From Candidatus Nealsonbacteria bacterium RBG_13_42_11 (lineage in GTDB: Bacteria > Patescibacteriota > Minisyncoccia > Minisyncoccales > RBG-13-42-11), in assembly GCA_001821455.1 (NCBI GenBank), contig MHLY01000003.1:56559-80674 (forward strand): a DNA stretch of 24,116 nucleotides. The letters run 5' to 3'. Both the position numbers and the translations under genes were made by a program. Of this stretch, positions 8,012 through 14,055 are shown piece by piece. The notes beneath the pieces were generated by a model. The model searched no databases, was not told the origin of the DNA, and saw nothing but the letters and a program-made list of their open reading frames with translations. How positions within the stretch are numbered: the first letter of the stretch is position 1; each line of letters starts with the position of its first letter.

Positions 8012-8743
8012 ATGGATAAAAAATACGCCGAATATTTGCTCAAAAAGACCAAAGAAGATTATAATTTAATCGCCGAAGATTTTTCCAATACCAGAAATTT
8101 TATTTCCGATGACATAATTATGCTGGGTAAATATGCCAAAGAAGGAGATAAAATTCTGGATTTGGGATGCGGCAACGGCCGATTAAACGAGGCATTTGAA
8201 GGAAAGAAAATTGAATATACGGGTGTGGATAATTCAGAAAAGATGATTGAAATCGCGAAAAAGAAGTATCCTCCAAAAAAGTTTTTGCTAAATACTAATT
8301 TAAATTTACCATTTTCTAATGATTATTTCGATAAAGTTTATTGCTTAGCCGTTTTCCACCATATACCCTCGGAAGAATTCCGACTTCAGGCGTTAAACGA
8401 GATAAAAAGAGTTTTAAAGCCATCTGGTCTTCTGATTTTGACAGTTTGGAATCTTAATCCCTTTAAAATGATTTTAATCGGAAAAAAGAAAAGAACTTTA
8501 AGCTTCTTTAAGTGTTCAATTTTAAAAGTTTTAGGAAAATCAAAGATTGATTTCAATGATTTTTTCATTCCCTGGAAAGATGTTTGCCAAAGATACATTC
8601 ATTATTTCACCAAAGGCGAATTAAAAAAATTGGCGGAGAAATCAGAGTTTAAAATTAAAAAAACAGGCATTTCGGAAAGCCAGAAAATGAGAGAAAGTAA
8701 TATTTATTTAATAGCGGAGAAACGAAAAGTCCCCATAGATTAA
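8012..8743 (+). CDS. Trm9/ALKBH8-like SAM-dependent tRNA methyltransferase
   Basis: A 243-aa class I methyltransferase. The SAM-binding motif I is ILDLGCGNGRL (about residues 49-59), followed by YTGVDNSEKMI and KVYCLAVFHHIPSEEFR, then EIKRVLKPSGLLILTVWN. The C-terminal signature IPWKDVCQRYIHYFTKGEL resembles the VPW...RYYHLF..GEL block of Trm9 and of the ALKBH8 methyltransferase domain. Those enzymes convert carboxymethyluridine at tRNA wobble position 34 to its methyl ester. The divergent neighbour is Elp3, which makes the carboxymethyl group, so the two probably act in sequence. This substrate is inferred from signature and context; a generic methyltransferase is the fallback. Its start codon abuts the elp3 start, so any promoter must lie within elp3 coding sequence. 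Confidence 0.85.
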   Translation: MDKKYAEYLLKKTKEDYNLIAEDFSNTRNFISDDIIMLGKYAKEGDKILDLGCGNGRLNEAFEGKKIEYTGVDNSEKMIEIAKKKYPPKKFLLNTNLNLPFSNDYFDKVYCLAVFHHIPSEEFRLQALNEIKRVLKPSGLLILTVWNLNPFKMILIGKKKRTLSFFKCSILKVLGKSKIDFNDFFIPWKDVCQRYIHYFTKGELKKLAEKSEFKIKKTGISESQKMRESNIYLIAEKRKVPID

Positions 8744-8746
8744 CGG

Positions 8747-8858
8747 GCCCCGTATTAAAATTTGTCCCCGTAGTTCAACTGGATAGAACATCTCCCTCCG
8801 AAGGAGAAGATTGACTGTTCAAATCAGTCCGGGGGCACAATCAAATTTAATACGGGGC
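8747..8858. repeat. 17-base inverted repeat enclosing the tRNA-Arg gene
   Basis: The left arm 8747-8763 (starting GCCCCGTATT) is complementary to the right arm 8842-8858 (ending AATACGGGGC), with one extra A in the left arm. In RNA, the leader and trailer of the pre-tRNA would form a long helix next to the acceptor stem. The heptamer CCCCGTA of the left arm also recurs in the tRNA itself (8766-8772). No T-run follows, so it is not an ordinary terminator. Confidence 0.75.
8764..8837 (+). tRNA. tRNA-Arg (anticodon CCG)
   Basis: A complete cloverleaf: acceptor GTCCCCG (8764-8770) with CGGGGGC (8830-8836, one U-G pair), discriminator A8837; D stem GTTC/GAAC; anticodon stem TCTCC/GGAGA with loop CTCCGAA, placing CCG at 34-36; 5-nt variable loop; T stem GACTG/CAGTC with loop TTCAAAT. 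The 3' CCA is not encoded (ACAA follows). It reads CGG codons. No intron is present. Confidence 0.96.
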
Positions 8859-8906
8859 AGGCGTCGCGCGATCCAGGATTATTGAAAAATTGGGTAAAAT
8901 GCTCAT

Positions 8907-8935
8907 TTGACAGACAGGTTTTATCTGGATAAAAT
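8907..8935 (+). promoter_or_regulatory. Sigma70-type promoter for candidate ncRNA
   Basis: A -35 TTGACA (8907-8912), 17-base spacer and -10 TAAAAT (8930-8935). The predicted start near 8941-8943 coincides with the first base of the closing helix of the downstream structured RNA. No coding frame begins nearby, so the promoter probably drives an RNA gene. Confidence 0.75.
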
Positions 8936-8941
8936 TTTAAT

Positions 8942-9136
8942 TGAGGGGGTGCGAGTTTTATACTCAATGGACAGATGTTTTTTGATGGAGGAGATAAAAG
9001 CAGCTGCCTGATTCATTGTCCAATCAGACTTGAGTAATCATCAAGTTCGTCAAGAACCATTTCCCCCTCACCCCGTTAGAAATTTTCCCTCAAATGGTTA
9101 ATTTTACCGAGTGCTGAAGATTTCTAACGGGGTTTT
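8942..9136 (+). ncRNA. Candidate structured non-coding RNA of unknown family
   Basis: This noncoding stretch between tRNA-Arg and the LOG gene has the marks of an RNA gene: a consensus promoter, a start at the edge of an 8-bp closing helix TGAGGGGG (8942-8949) with CCCCCTCA (9063-9070), internal hairpins (GAGT/ACTC at 8953-8965; TGGACA 8968-8973 with TGTCCA 9017-9022; ACTTGA/TCAAGT at 9028-9046), and a 3' hairpin of 13 bp (9071-9083 with 9120-9132) followed by TTTT. A second segment CCCTCAA (9088-9094) can compete for the 5' TTGAGGG arm, so two folds are possible. I see no SRP RNA GGAA tetraloop domain and no RNase P core motifs. A divergent 6S-like RNA is not excluded, as the length (about 195 nt) is compatible. 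Confidence 0.55.
9071..9136 (+). terminator. 13-bp hairpin with T-run, 3' end of candidate ncRNA
   Basis: CCCCGTTAGAAAT (9071-9083) pairs perfectly with 9120-9132, followed by TTTT. The loop is unusually large (36 nt) for a terminator, so it may instead be a structural domain of the RNA. Confidence 0.5.
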
Positions 9137-9144
9137 AAATGTGT

Positions 9145-9150
9145 TAAAAT
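9145..9150 (+). promoter_or_regulatory. -10 box 6 nt before the LOG gene start
   Basis: TAAAAT lies exactly 6 nt upstream of the ATG at 9157, so the transcript would start at or next to the start codon (leaderless). No good -35 is seen at 17 bases upstream. Confidence 0.5.
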
Positions 9151-9156
9151 AATCAC

Positions 9157-9708
9157 ATGGATAATCATTTAAAAATAGCTGTTTCCGGCGCGGCCGAACT
9201 GGATGTCTGCAGTAAAAATGCAGCCAAATTGGCCAAAGAAGTCGGCAAGGAAATTGTCCGCCAAAAGTGCATTTTGGTTACCGGTGCTACCACCGGCATT
9301 CCTTATTACGCTGCCCAAGGCGCGAAAGAGGCCAGAGGAATTTCGGTTGGTTTTTCTCCGGCCGTTTCCAGATTGTCTCATGTCAAGGCCTACAAACTTC
9401 CGATTGACGCTTTTGACGTAATGGTTTATACGGGTTTTGATTATGCCGGCAGAAATCTCTTAATGACCCGAGCGGCCGACGGCGTAATTGTCATTTGCGG
9501 CCGCATGGGAACCTTAAACGAATTTACCATTGCTTTTGAGGACCAAAAGCCAATCGGAGTTTTAGAAGGAACTGGCGGAACGGCTGACAAAATCAGGAAC
9601 CTCACCAAAGGGCCCTTCCGCGGGAAAAAGAAAATTGTTTACGAAAAAGATCCTAAAAAATTAGTAAAAGAATTAATCAGATTAATTAAAAGGTCGTATA
9701 AAAAATAA
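9157..9708 (+). CDS. LOG/SLOG-family (TIGR00725-like) nucleotide-binding protein
   Basis: A 183-aa Rossmann-like protein of the LOG (lysine-decarboxylase-like) superfamily. It begins LKIAVSGAAELD, with a glycine-rich LVTGATTGIPYYAAQGAKE loop and the signature GRMGTLNEFTIAFE (about residues 113-126), a variant of PGGxGTxxE. Relatives include cytokinin-activating phosphoribohydrolases and molybdenum-cofactor carrier-like proteins; the conserved GTxxE glutamate is present. The substrate is unknown. It is the first gene of a four-gene + operon (LOG, EF-like, MgtC, EndoQ) with gaps of 11 to 19 nt. The TAAAAT 6 nt before the ATG predicts a leaderless message. Confidence 0.85.
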   Translation: MDNHLKIAVSGAAELDVCSKNAAKLAKEVGKEIVRQKCILVTGATTGIPYYAAQGAKEARGISVGFSPAVSRLSHVKAYKLPIDAFDVMVYTGFDYAGRNLLMTRAADGVIVICGRMGTLNEFTIAFEDQKPIGVLEGTGGTADKIRNLTKGPFRGKKKIVYEKDPKKLVKELIRLIKRSYKK

Positions 9709-9724
9709 TAAAATTTTAAACAAT

Positions 9725-9991
9725 ATGGCCGAAAAAGAAAAAATTGAAGGAAAACCAATCGGCAAGGTTACCCACTACTTCGGAAACATTGAAGTGGCGG
9801 TAATTAAATTGACCGACAAGCTGAAAGCCGGCGACACCATCAGAATTATTGGCGGCGAAACCGATTTTAACCAGGTTGTTGATTCGATGGAAGTGGAACA
9901 TCAAAAAATAAAGGAGGCCAAAAAGGGCGACTCCGTCGGTTTGAAGGTGAGCCAAAAAGTTCGGGAAGATTACAAGGTTTTTAAAGTTTAA
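9725..9991 (+). CDS. EF-Tu domain 2-like small beta-barrel protein
   Basis: An 88-aa protein with the pattern of a stand-alone translation-factor domain 2 beta-barrel: KPIGKVTHYFGNIEVAVIKL, then LKAGDTIRIIGGETDF and a closing KKGDSVGLKVSQKVREDYKVFKV. This matches the translation elongation factor-like proteins seen in archaea and candidate-phylum bacteria. It has no GTPase domain. Its role is unknown; related domains occur at the C-terminus of U32 peptidases. It sits 16 nt after the LOG gene and 11 nt before mgtC. Confidence 0.8.
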   Translation: MAEKEKIEGKPIGKVTHYFGNIEVAVIKLTDKLKAGDTIRIIGGETDFNQVVDSMEVEHQKIKEAKKGDSVGLKVSQKVREDYKVFKV

Positions 9992-10002
9992 AAATTCTTT
10001 CT

Positions 10003-10416
10003 ATGGATTTACAAATTATTTTCCAGCTGTTTTTAGCTGCTATTTTAGGCAGTTTAATCGGTTTAGAAAGGGAATATAAAAGAAAGGGTGCCGGTCTCCA
10101 AACGTACAGTTTAGTATCTCTGGGGGCCTGTTTTTTCAGCATCATTTCGCTATCTCTTACAGAAGCTAATATTATAAAAGACCCGGCTCCCATAATTTTA
10201 GCCATAGCCCTGGGAACAGGTTTTATAGGCGCTGGTTCCATTTCGCGAGGCGAAGGAAGGATTGAAGGGTTAACAACCGCTGCCGGAATTTGGATAACAG
10301 CTGCCATCGGCTTGGCTACCGGAGCCAGCTTTTATTTTGTCGCTTTTTTCGTAACCTTTTTAACCATTTTAATTCTGGCTGGATTGGGCTTAATCGAAGA
10401 AAAATTTTTCAGGTAA
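10003..10416 (+). CDS. MgtC/SapB-family membrane protein
   Basis: A 137-aa protein with about four hydrophobic helices matching the MgtC/SapB N-terminal domain: LGSLIGLEREYKRKGAGLQT, YSLVSLGA, LGTGFIGAGSI and GLTTAAGIWITAAIGLATG. Family members affect Mg2+ homeostasis or inhibit F-type ATP synthase in some pathogens, and the physiological role outside them is unclear. The soluble C-terminal domain of Salmonella MgtC is absent, as in most short bacterial homologues. It is the third gene of the operon. Confidence 0.92.
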   Translation: MDLQIIFQLFLAAILGSLIGLEREYKRKGAGLQTYSLVSLGACFFSIISLSLTEANIIKDPAPIILAIALGTGFIGAGSISRGEGRIEGLTTAAGIWITAAIGLATGASFYFVAFFVTFLTILILAGLGLIEEKFFR

Positions 10417-10435
10417 AAGTAAGAAAACTTAACAT

Positions 10436-11701
<1,266 letters not shown>

Positions 11702-11714
11702 AAGCAGCCGGGGC

Positions 11715-11743
11715 TTGACTTGAAAATATAAATATGGTATTAA
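11715..11743 (+). promoter_or_regulatory. Sigma70-type promoter upstream of the CxxC protein gene
   Basis: A -35 TTGACT (11715-11720), 17-base spacer and -10 TATTAA (11738-11743). The -35 lies in an 8-base arm CTTGACTT (11714-11721) that is repeated inverted as AAGTCAAG (11796-11803). The transcript would have a roughly 200-nt leader before the ATG at 11950. Confidence 0.65.
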
Positions 11744-11830
11744 TAGAGCAGACCAAAAAAGTCGTTTAGAGCCGTTCAAAAAGCTCGAATACCTTAAGTC
11801 AAGTTCCGTAAAATCGAAACGAAATTAAGA

Positions 11831-11906
11831 AAAGCGACCCAAGGTCATCTTTCGACGAGCTCAGGATAATACTGAGTTTATCGAAGTATTAAAAAGGTCG
11901 TTTTTT
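11831..11906 (+). terminator. Terminator-like hairpin in the leader of the CxxC gene
   Basis: AAAGCGACC (11831-11839) pairs with GGTCGTTTT (11896-11904) with one G-U pair, followed by more Ts. The loop is occupied by a palindromic element. It lies 44 nt before the next start codon. It could end a short RNA of about 155 nt from the 11715 promoter, or attenuate the CxxC gene. Confidence 0.5.
11849..11886. repeat. REP-like imperfect palindrome
   Basis: The element begins CTTTCGACGAGCTCAG and ends CTGAGTTTATCGAAG, an imperfect palindrome with the core CTCAG/CTGAG. It resembles the widespread intergenic palindromes of the form TTCGACAAGCTCAG...CTGAGCTTGTCGAA in bacterial genomes. Only one copy is seen in the window, so its repeat status is inferred from resemblance. 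Confidence 0.5.
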
Positions 11907-11949
11907 ATTGTTTTGAACCGTAAATAGGTTTCAAAAAAAACAAAAAGTT

Positions 11950-12138
11950 ATGGCATTCCAAAAATTTGAAGAAGGTTCAAGAGGTGATTTTGCTCCTCGT
12001 CCGATGATAAAAGGGAACTGGAAATGTTCCGAATGCGGAGTAGAAATCACAGAACTTCCTTTCGAACCGGCTCCTGACAGACCAATTTTCTGCAGAGAAT
12101 GTTGGGCTAAAAAAAGAGCTGAAAAGTTCGGAAAGTAA
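11950..12138 (+). CDS. Small CxxC...CxxC zinc-ribbon-like protein
   Basis: A 62-aa protein with two knuckles, CSEC (C26, C29) and CREC (C48, C51), separated by 18 residues, so it probably binds one zinc ion. This resembles the CxxC-x17-CxxC small-protein family common in candidate-phylum bacteria. The flanks are basic (C-terminus KKRAEKFGK) and the N-terminus carries FEEGSRGDFAPRP, which suggests nucleic-acid contact. The function is unknown. The gene has its own promoter with a long structured leader and is followed 4 nt later by a strong terminator, so it is monocistronic. No Shine-Dalgarno sequence is visible. Confidence 0.85.
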   Translation: MAFQKFEEGSRGDFAPRPMIKGNWKCSECGVEITELPFEPAPDRPIFCRECWAKKRAEKFGK

Positions 12139-12142
12139 ACTT

Positions 12143-12170
12143 AAAAACCCGCCCTCTTGGGCGGGTTTTT
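12143..12170. terminator. Bidirectional intrinsic terminator
   Basis: A perfect 12-bp stem AAAAACCCGCCC / GGGCGGGTTTTT with loop TCTT, with T-runs on both strands. It separates the CxxC gene (+) from the convergent rtcA (-). Confidence 0.95.
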
Positions 12171-12172
12171 GG

Positions 12173-13195
12173 TTAGAATTTTGGAACCCAGGTAATGGTG
12201 TTTTCTTTTATTCCAAAACGTCCCTCCAGGAATTTTTCAATTACCCAGATATTAGTTTTAACATGATTTGTGATTTCAGAGACGCTGACAGAACTTTTAC
12301 CATTCGCCAGCGCTAAATAGGGCAAAATTTGGTCCGCTAAATATTTATCCAGACAGGCTTTGGAATCGGCTGTTTTCAATAATTCCCAAGCTGCTTCTTT
12401 GCCGACATCTTCCGCTCTTTTTCCCAATTTTCCCAAATTATCAGCCCCGATTATCGTATTTTTAAATTCGGCAATTAAACAAATCTGGCTTCCGGGCGAC
12501 GCTGTTTCATAATATTCAATTTTTTCTTCAAGGGGTAATTTTAATTTTCCTAAAATTTCCTTTACTCCCGTTATCTGTCTTTCGGCAACCTTCTTTTCTT
12601 TTAAAGTATTGGCAGCGCCGGAAACCGCATCAATTTTTAAAATTTCTCCTCTTTTGGTTAAATTAAGAGTTTTTATTCCGGAAGGATAAATTAAAACTTC
12701 CATCTTCGCTCCGCCCTCAGGATAATAGCCCCTTTTTAAGATTTTAACATCCGCTTTAATCCCCATCTTTTCCAAAATTTTTAAAAAGACGTACTGAAAA
12801 TAATCAATGGTCGGCGAGAAAAAAGTATCGGTTGCCCCGCCGTCAAAATTAATTTTTACAGGCCGGGGAGCGTTTAAACAGGGAATAATTAAAGTTTGCA
12901 AAACCAGGGTAATGCTTCCGGCCGTTCTGATTTTAATATTAAGATCCTGGGCTTGGATTTCTCCGGGAGAAAATTCAATTTCTTCAGACCCTAAAGAATC
13001 TCCTTCTAATTTCCCGTTGCAAAGCTGAGATAAGGCCTGAATTCCTAAAAGATGCTGGGGCATCAAACCCGGCTTTTCCCGGCCTTTTCTTATATTAAAA
13101 ACCCGGCAGGGTTTTTTAGTTATTGCCGATAAAGAACAGGCCGTTCTTAAAATCTGGCCTCCGCCCTCCAAATAAGCGCCGTCAATTTCAATCAT
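12173..13195 (-). CDS. rtcA: RNA 3'-terminal phosphate cyclase RtcA
   Basis: A 340-aa, full-length RtcA. It converts RNA 3'-phosphate to 2',3'-cyclic phosphate using ATP through an adenylylated histidine. Motifs seen are IDGAYLEGGGQILRTA at the N-terminus, RKGREKPGLMPQHL, TAGSITLVLQ, FDGGATDTFFSP, RGYYPEGGAKMEV, and C-terminal DQILPYLALA with EITNHVKTN, whose histidine corresponds to the adenylylated active-site residue. With RtcB and archease elsewhere in the window it completes the known RNA end-repair set, but it is transcribed separately and not in an rtcBA operon. TAGAAT lies exactly 6 nt before the ATG with a TTGTAT -35 at 17 bases, predicting a leaderless mRNA. It ends in the bidirectional terminator. 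Confidence 0.95.
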   Translation of the reverse strand: MIEIDGAYLEGGGQILRTACSLSAITKKPCRVFNIRKGREKPGLMPQHLLGIQALSQLCNGKLEGDSLGSEEIEFSPGEIQAQDLNIKIRTAGSITLVLQTLIIPCLNAPRPVKINFDGGATDTFFSPTIDYFQYVFLKILEKMGIKADVKILKRGYYPEGGAKMEVLIYPSGIKTLNLTKRGEILKIDAVSGAANTLKEKKVAERQITGVKEILGKLKLPLEEKIEYYETASPGSQICLIAEFKNTIIGADNLGKLGKRAEDVGKEAAWELLKTADSKACLDKYLADQILPYLALANGKSSVSVSEITNHVKTNIWVIEKFLEGRFGIKENTITWVPKF

Positions 13196-13201
13196 TCTCT
13201 T

Positions 13202-13230
13202 ATTCTAAGATTTTTACGTGATTAATACAA
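13202..13230 (-). promoter_or_regulatory. rtcA promoter, leaderless type
   Basis: On the minus strand, TTGTAT (13230-13225), 17 bases, TAGAAT (13207-13202), then 6 nt to the ATG at 13195. The transcript is expected to begin about at the start codon. Confidence 0.6.
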
Positions 13231-13269
13231 AAATTGTAAATTCTGTTTGTGGCTTCTATTCTATTCCTC

Positions 13270-13297
13270 TTGACAGGCATTCTTGGCTTGCTATGAT
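13270..13297 (+). promoter_or_regulatory. Promoter of the greA leader region
   Basis: A -35 TTGACA (13270-13275), 16-base spacer and -10 TATGAT (13292-13297). The predicted start is near 13303-13306, giving a roughly 195-nt leader before greA that contains a short ORF and competing hairpins. Confidence 0.75.
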
Positions 13298-13300
13298 GGA

Positions 13301-13432
13301 ATGTCTAAGAAAGAAAACAGCATGAAAAGAGCATTAAGAGAAAAAAATTATTACGCTAAAAATTCCCTGGTTTTGGGTTTAGTTTTTGTTTCAATTTTAA
13401 CTTTTGGAAAAACTATCTGCCGAGGGGGTTAA
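13301..13432 (+). CDS. Putative small membrane leader peptide upstream of greA
   Basis: A 43-codon frame from ATG 13301 to TAA 13430-13432. The predicted transcription start near 13304 makes the internal ATG at 13322 (36 aa) a more likely start, preceded by AAGAAAG. The peptide has a basic N-terminus (MKRALREKN), then a hydrophobic stretch SLVLGLVFVSILTFG able to span a membrane, and a short tail KTICRGG. It lies under a good promoter, and its stop codon sits in the 5' arm of a hairpin that competes with a terminator ahead of greA. I recognise no homologue. It could be a real small membrane protein, a regulatory leader peptide, or chance. Confidence 0.5.
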   Translation: MSKKENSMKRALREKNYYAKNSLVLGLVFVSILTFGKTICRGG

Positions 13433-13481
13433 AGAGAAATTTATCTCAAGGCCTTAATCCCCTCACGACAGGGGATTTTTT
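13422..13481 (+). promoter_or_regulatory. Candidate transcription attenuator (terminator/antiterminator) before greA
   Basis: Two mutually exclusive folds can be drawn. Terminator: AATCCCC (13456-13462) with GGGGATT (13471-13477), followed by TTTT. Antiterminator: GAGGGGGTTAA (13422-13432) with TTAATCCCCTC (13454-13464), 11 bp with one G-U, enclosing a GAGA/TCTC hairpin. Both use 13456-13462. The stop codon of the leader ORF is the last triplet of the antiterminator 5' arm, so a ribosome terminating there should favour the terminator. greA starts 20 nt after the T-run. The E. coli greA leader also contains an attenuating terminator, but this sequence is unrelated. Confidence 0.55.
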
Positions 13482-13500
13482 AAAACACACATCAAAAAAC

Positions 13501-13977
13501 ATGACAGAAGAACAAAAGTTTTACTTAACTAAAGAGGGGTTAGAAAGATTAAAAAAAGAGTACGAGGATTTAAAAGAATTAAAACTCGCAAAAACCAAAG
13601 GAGAATCTCCTAAGATTTTGCATTCCGAAGACCTGAACCCCGAATACCTTGCCTTTCAGGAAGACATCAGTTTTTTGGAGTCAAGAATAATTGAACTTGA
13701 AAACGTTTTTAAGAACGCCGCAATAATTAATACCCCAAAAAGAGAAAAACAAAACATTATTGATTTGGGCGCCACGGTTATGGTTGAAGTAGACGGCCAA
13801 AAAGATGAATTCACTCTCGTGGGCTCTCTGGAAGCCAACCCCTCCGTTGGAAAGATTTCCAACGAATCTCCGGTCGGAAAAGCGCTTTTAGGGCACCGGG
13901 TCGGCGATAATGTTATAGTTTCTTCCCCGATTCAGACGGCTTACAAAATCAAGAAAATAAAATACCAAATTGCTTAA
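13501..13977 (+). CDS. GreA/GreB-family transcription elongation factor
   Basis: A 158-aa protein with the two-domain Gre architecture: an N-terminal coiled coil starting FYLTKEGLERLKKEYEDLKE and a C-terminal FKBP-like domain (ATVMVEVDGQKDEFTLVG ... ISNESPVGKALLGHRVGD). Gre factors enter the RNA polymerase secondary channel and stimulate transcript cleavage by backtracked polymerase through two acidic residues at the coil tip (D41 and E44 in E. coli). Here the tip reads HSEDLNPEY. Anchoring on the shared EY, the acids are E43 and D44 and do not align exactly, so cleavage activity is likely but not assured. The gene has a long attenuator-like leader and ends in two tandem terminators, so it is effectively monocistronic. 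Confidence 0.88.
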   Translation: MTEEQKFYLTKEGLERLKKEYEDLKELKLAKTKGESPKILHSEDLNPEYLAFQEDISFLESRIIELENVFKNAAIINTPKREKQNIIDLGATVMVEVDGQKDEFTLVGSLEANPSVGKISNESPVGKALLGHRVGDNVIVSSPIQTAYKIKKIKYQIA

Positions 13978-14024
13978 AAAGGAATTGTTTTTCCTTTTTT
14001 CGGGAGGATTTATCCTCCTTTTTT
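13976..14024 (+). terminator. Tandem intrinsic terminators after greA
   Basis: Hairpin 1: AAAAAGGAA (13976-13984) with TTCCTTTTT (13991-13999), overlapping the greA stop. Hairpin 2: GGAGGA (14003-14008) with TCCTCC (14013-14018), loop TTTA, followed by TTTTTT. Confidence 0.85.
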
Positions 14025-14055
14025 GTTTGGGAAATAAGTGATAAAATGAAATTGT

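Noticed and set aside
8764..8837. tRNA-Arg as the local substrate of Elp3/Trm9-like enzymes
   Set aside because: Its wobble base is C34 (anticodon CCG); the enzymes need U34.
8764..8837. Intron-containing tRNA as RtcB substrate
   Set aside because: The anticodon arm is continuous with a normal 7-nt loop; no intron.
8942..9070. SRP (4.5S) RNA
   Set aside because: An AGCAGC sequence near 8998 is suggestive, but the matching 5' CAGG side and the GGAA tetraloop are missing.
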